Shown here: positions 63,735-64,000 of the stretch, piece by piece
Layout of the letters: each line of letters starts with the position of its first letter
Position numbering within the stretch: position 1 is the stretch's first letter
NCBI RefSeq assembly: GCF_029227915.1
Contig: NC_079886.1
Location: forward strand, 21,304,501-21,368,500
Source: Hydractinia symbiolongicarpus
Taxonomy: Eukaryota; Cnidaria; Hydrozoa; Anthoathecata; Hydractiniidae
Reading direction: 5' to 3'
DNA: 64,000 nt
Notes under the pieces: generated by a model
Told to the model about the DNA's origin: nothing
The model's database searches: none
The model's input: the letters and a program-made list of their open reading frames with translations, nothing else
Position numbers and translations under genes: made by a program

Positions 63735-64000
63735 TGCGCACCTTGTGTAGAGACAGTCCGGCAGGTGCATCTCAGACAATACATTGAGGAATTTAGCAGA
63801 AATGAAAAACTCCTGTTTTATGATGGGGACTTATTGTTCGATGCTACTACTGAAGGGGCGGTTAGAATGAAAGTCGAGCAACGCTCTGAAGGATGCGCGA
63901 TCGGTAGCCCGGAGTTCTGTCAGGTCACATACCCTACAAAACCTAAAGTGTGTACTCAGACTCCGGTGGACACTCTAGGTACCACTTGCATACTGCACAA
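63735..64000 (+). CDS. Partial open reading frame interrupted by the Polinton
   Basis: From TGC at 63735 the frame stays open to the window end (88 codons). It starts with Cys-Ala-Pro-Cys, then VRQVHLRQYIEEF, a FYDGDLLFDATT stretch and CAIGSPEFCQVTY. It is in frame with ATG GGT CCC TAT at 51006-51017 across the insertion. Codon use and composition look like real coding DNA, and G+C is higher than in host introns. I do not recognise the family. It may be a host gene or part of another mobile element; the window ends before a stop. Confidence 0.45.

Overview
The window is animal nuclear DNA: AT-rich, with GT-AG introns, SINE and foldback repeats, a tandem segmental duplication and an integrated Maverick/Polinton. 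A ciliary gene, a White-type ABCG transporter and a Polinton with this gene set fit an invertebrate metazoan. A cnidarian, perhaps a hydrozoan, is my best guess from general appearance, but nothing here proves it.

Layout: A tRNA-derived SINE (447-803, minus) sits upstream of an intronless CFAP300 homologue (1852-2616). A 19-exon White-like ABCG half-transporter fills 5672-16780. Its introns hold a foldback element, a 21-bp minisatellite and a 37-bp tandem array grown from the exon 17 splice donor. After a 19-bp minisatellite (17621-18084) comes an unrecognised 8-exon gene for a disordered Ser/Arg-rich protein (19514-25552) with a possible second first exon. On the minus strand at 26105-28200 is a signal-peptide, mucin-like, single-pass membrane protein with seven 46-residue repeats.

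From about 30 to 50 kb the window is mostly repeats and relics: a minisatellite, a RecQ-like helicase pseudogene and a 7.2-kb tandem duplication (35011-42189 and 42190-48155). Each duplicated copy carries the same two-exon secreted-protein gene. Copy 1 later received a hAT-like element with 5-bp target duplications, and copy 2 a 48-bp MITE. A decayed tandem-repeat protein pseudogene follows at 49.7-50.0 kb.

The last part is a 12.7-kb Maverick/Polinton (51018-63729) with about 265-bp terminal inverted repeats and CCTAT target duplications. It encodes a retroviral-type integrase, an A32-type packaging ATPase, a double-jelly-roll major capsid candidate, a probable minor capsid protein, several small membrane or coiled-coil proteins, a SAP-domain protein and a protein-primed DNA polymerase B. 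The polymerase reading frame lacks the exonuclease region and palm motif A, and I find no adenain-type protease, so this copy looks replication-defective although its integrase and structural genes are open. Short hairpins with a TTAC...GTAA core recur at gene ends inside the element. It interrupts an open reading frame that resumes at its right edge and runs off the window.

Exon boundaries were set by reading GT/AG sites and codon phase by hand. Family names come from remembered motifs, not from searches.
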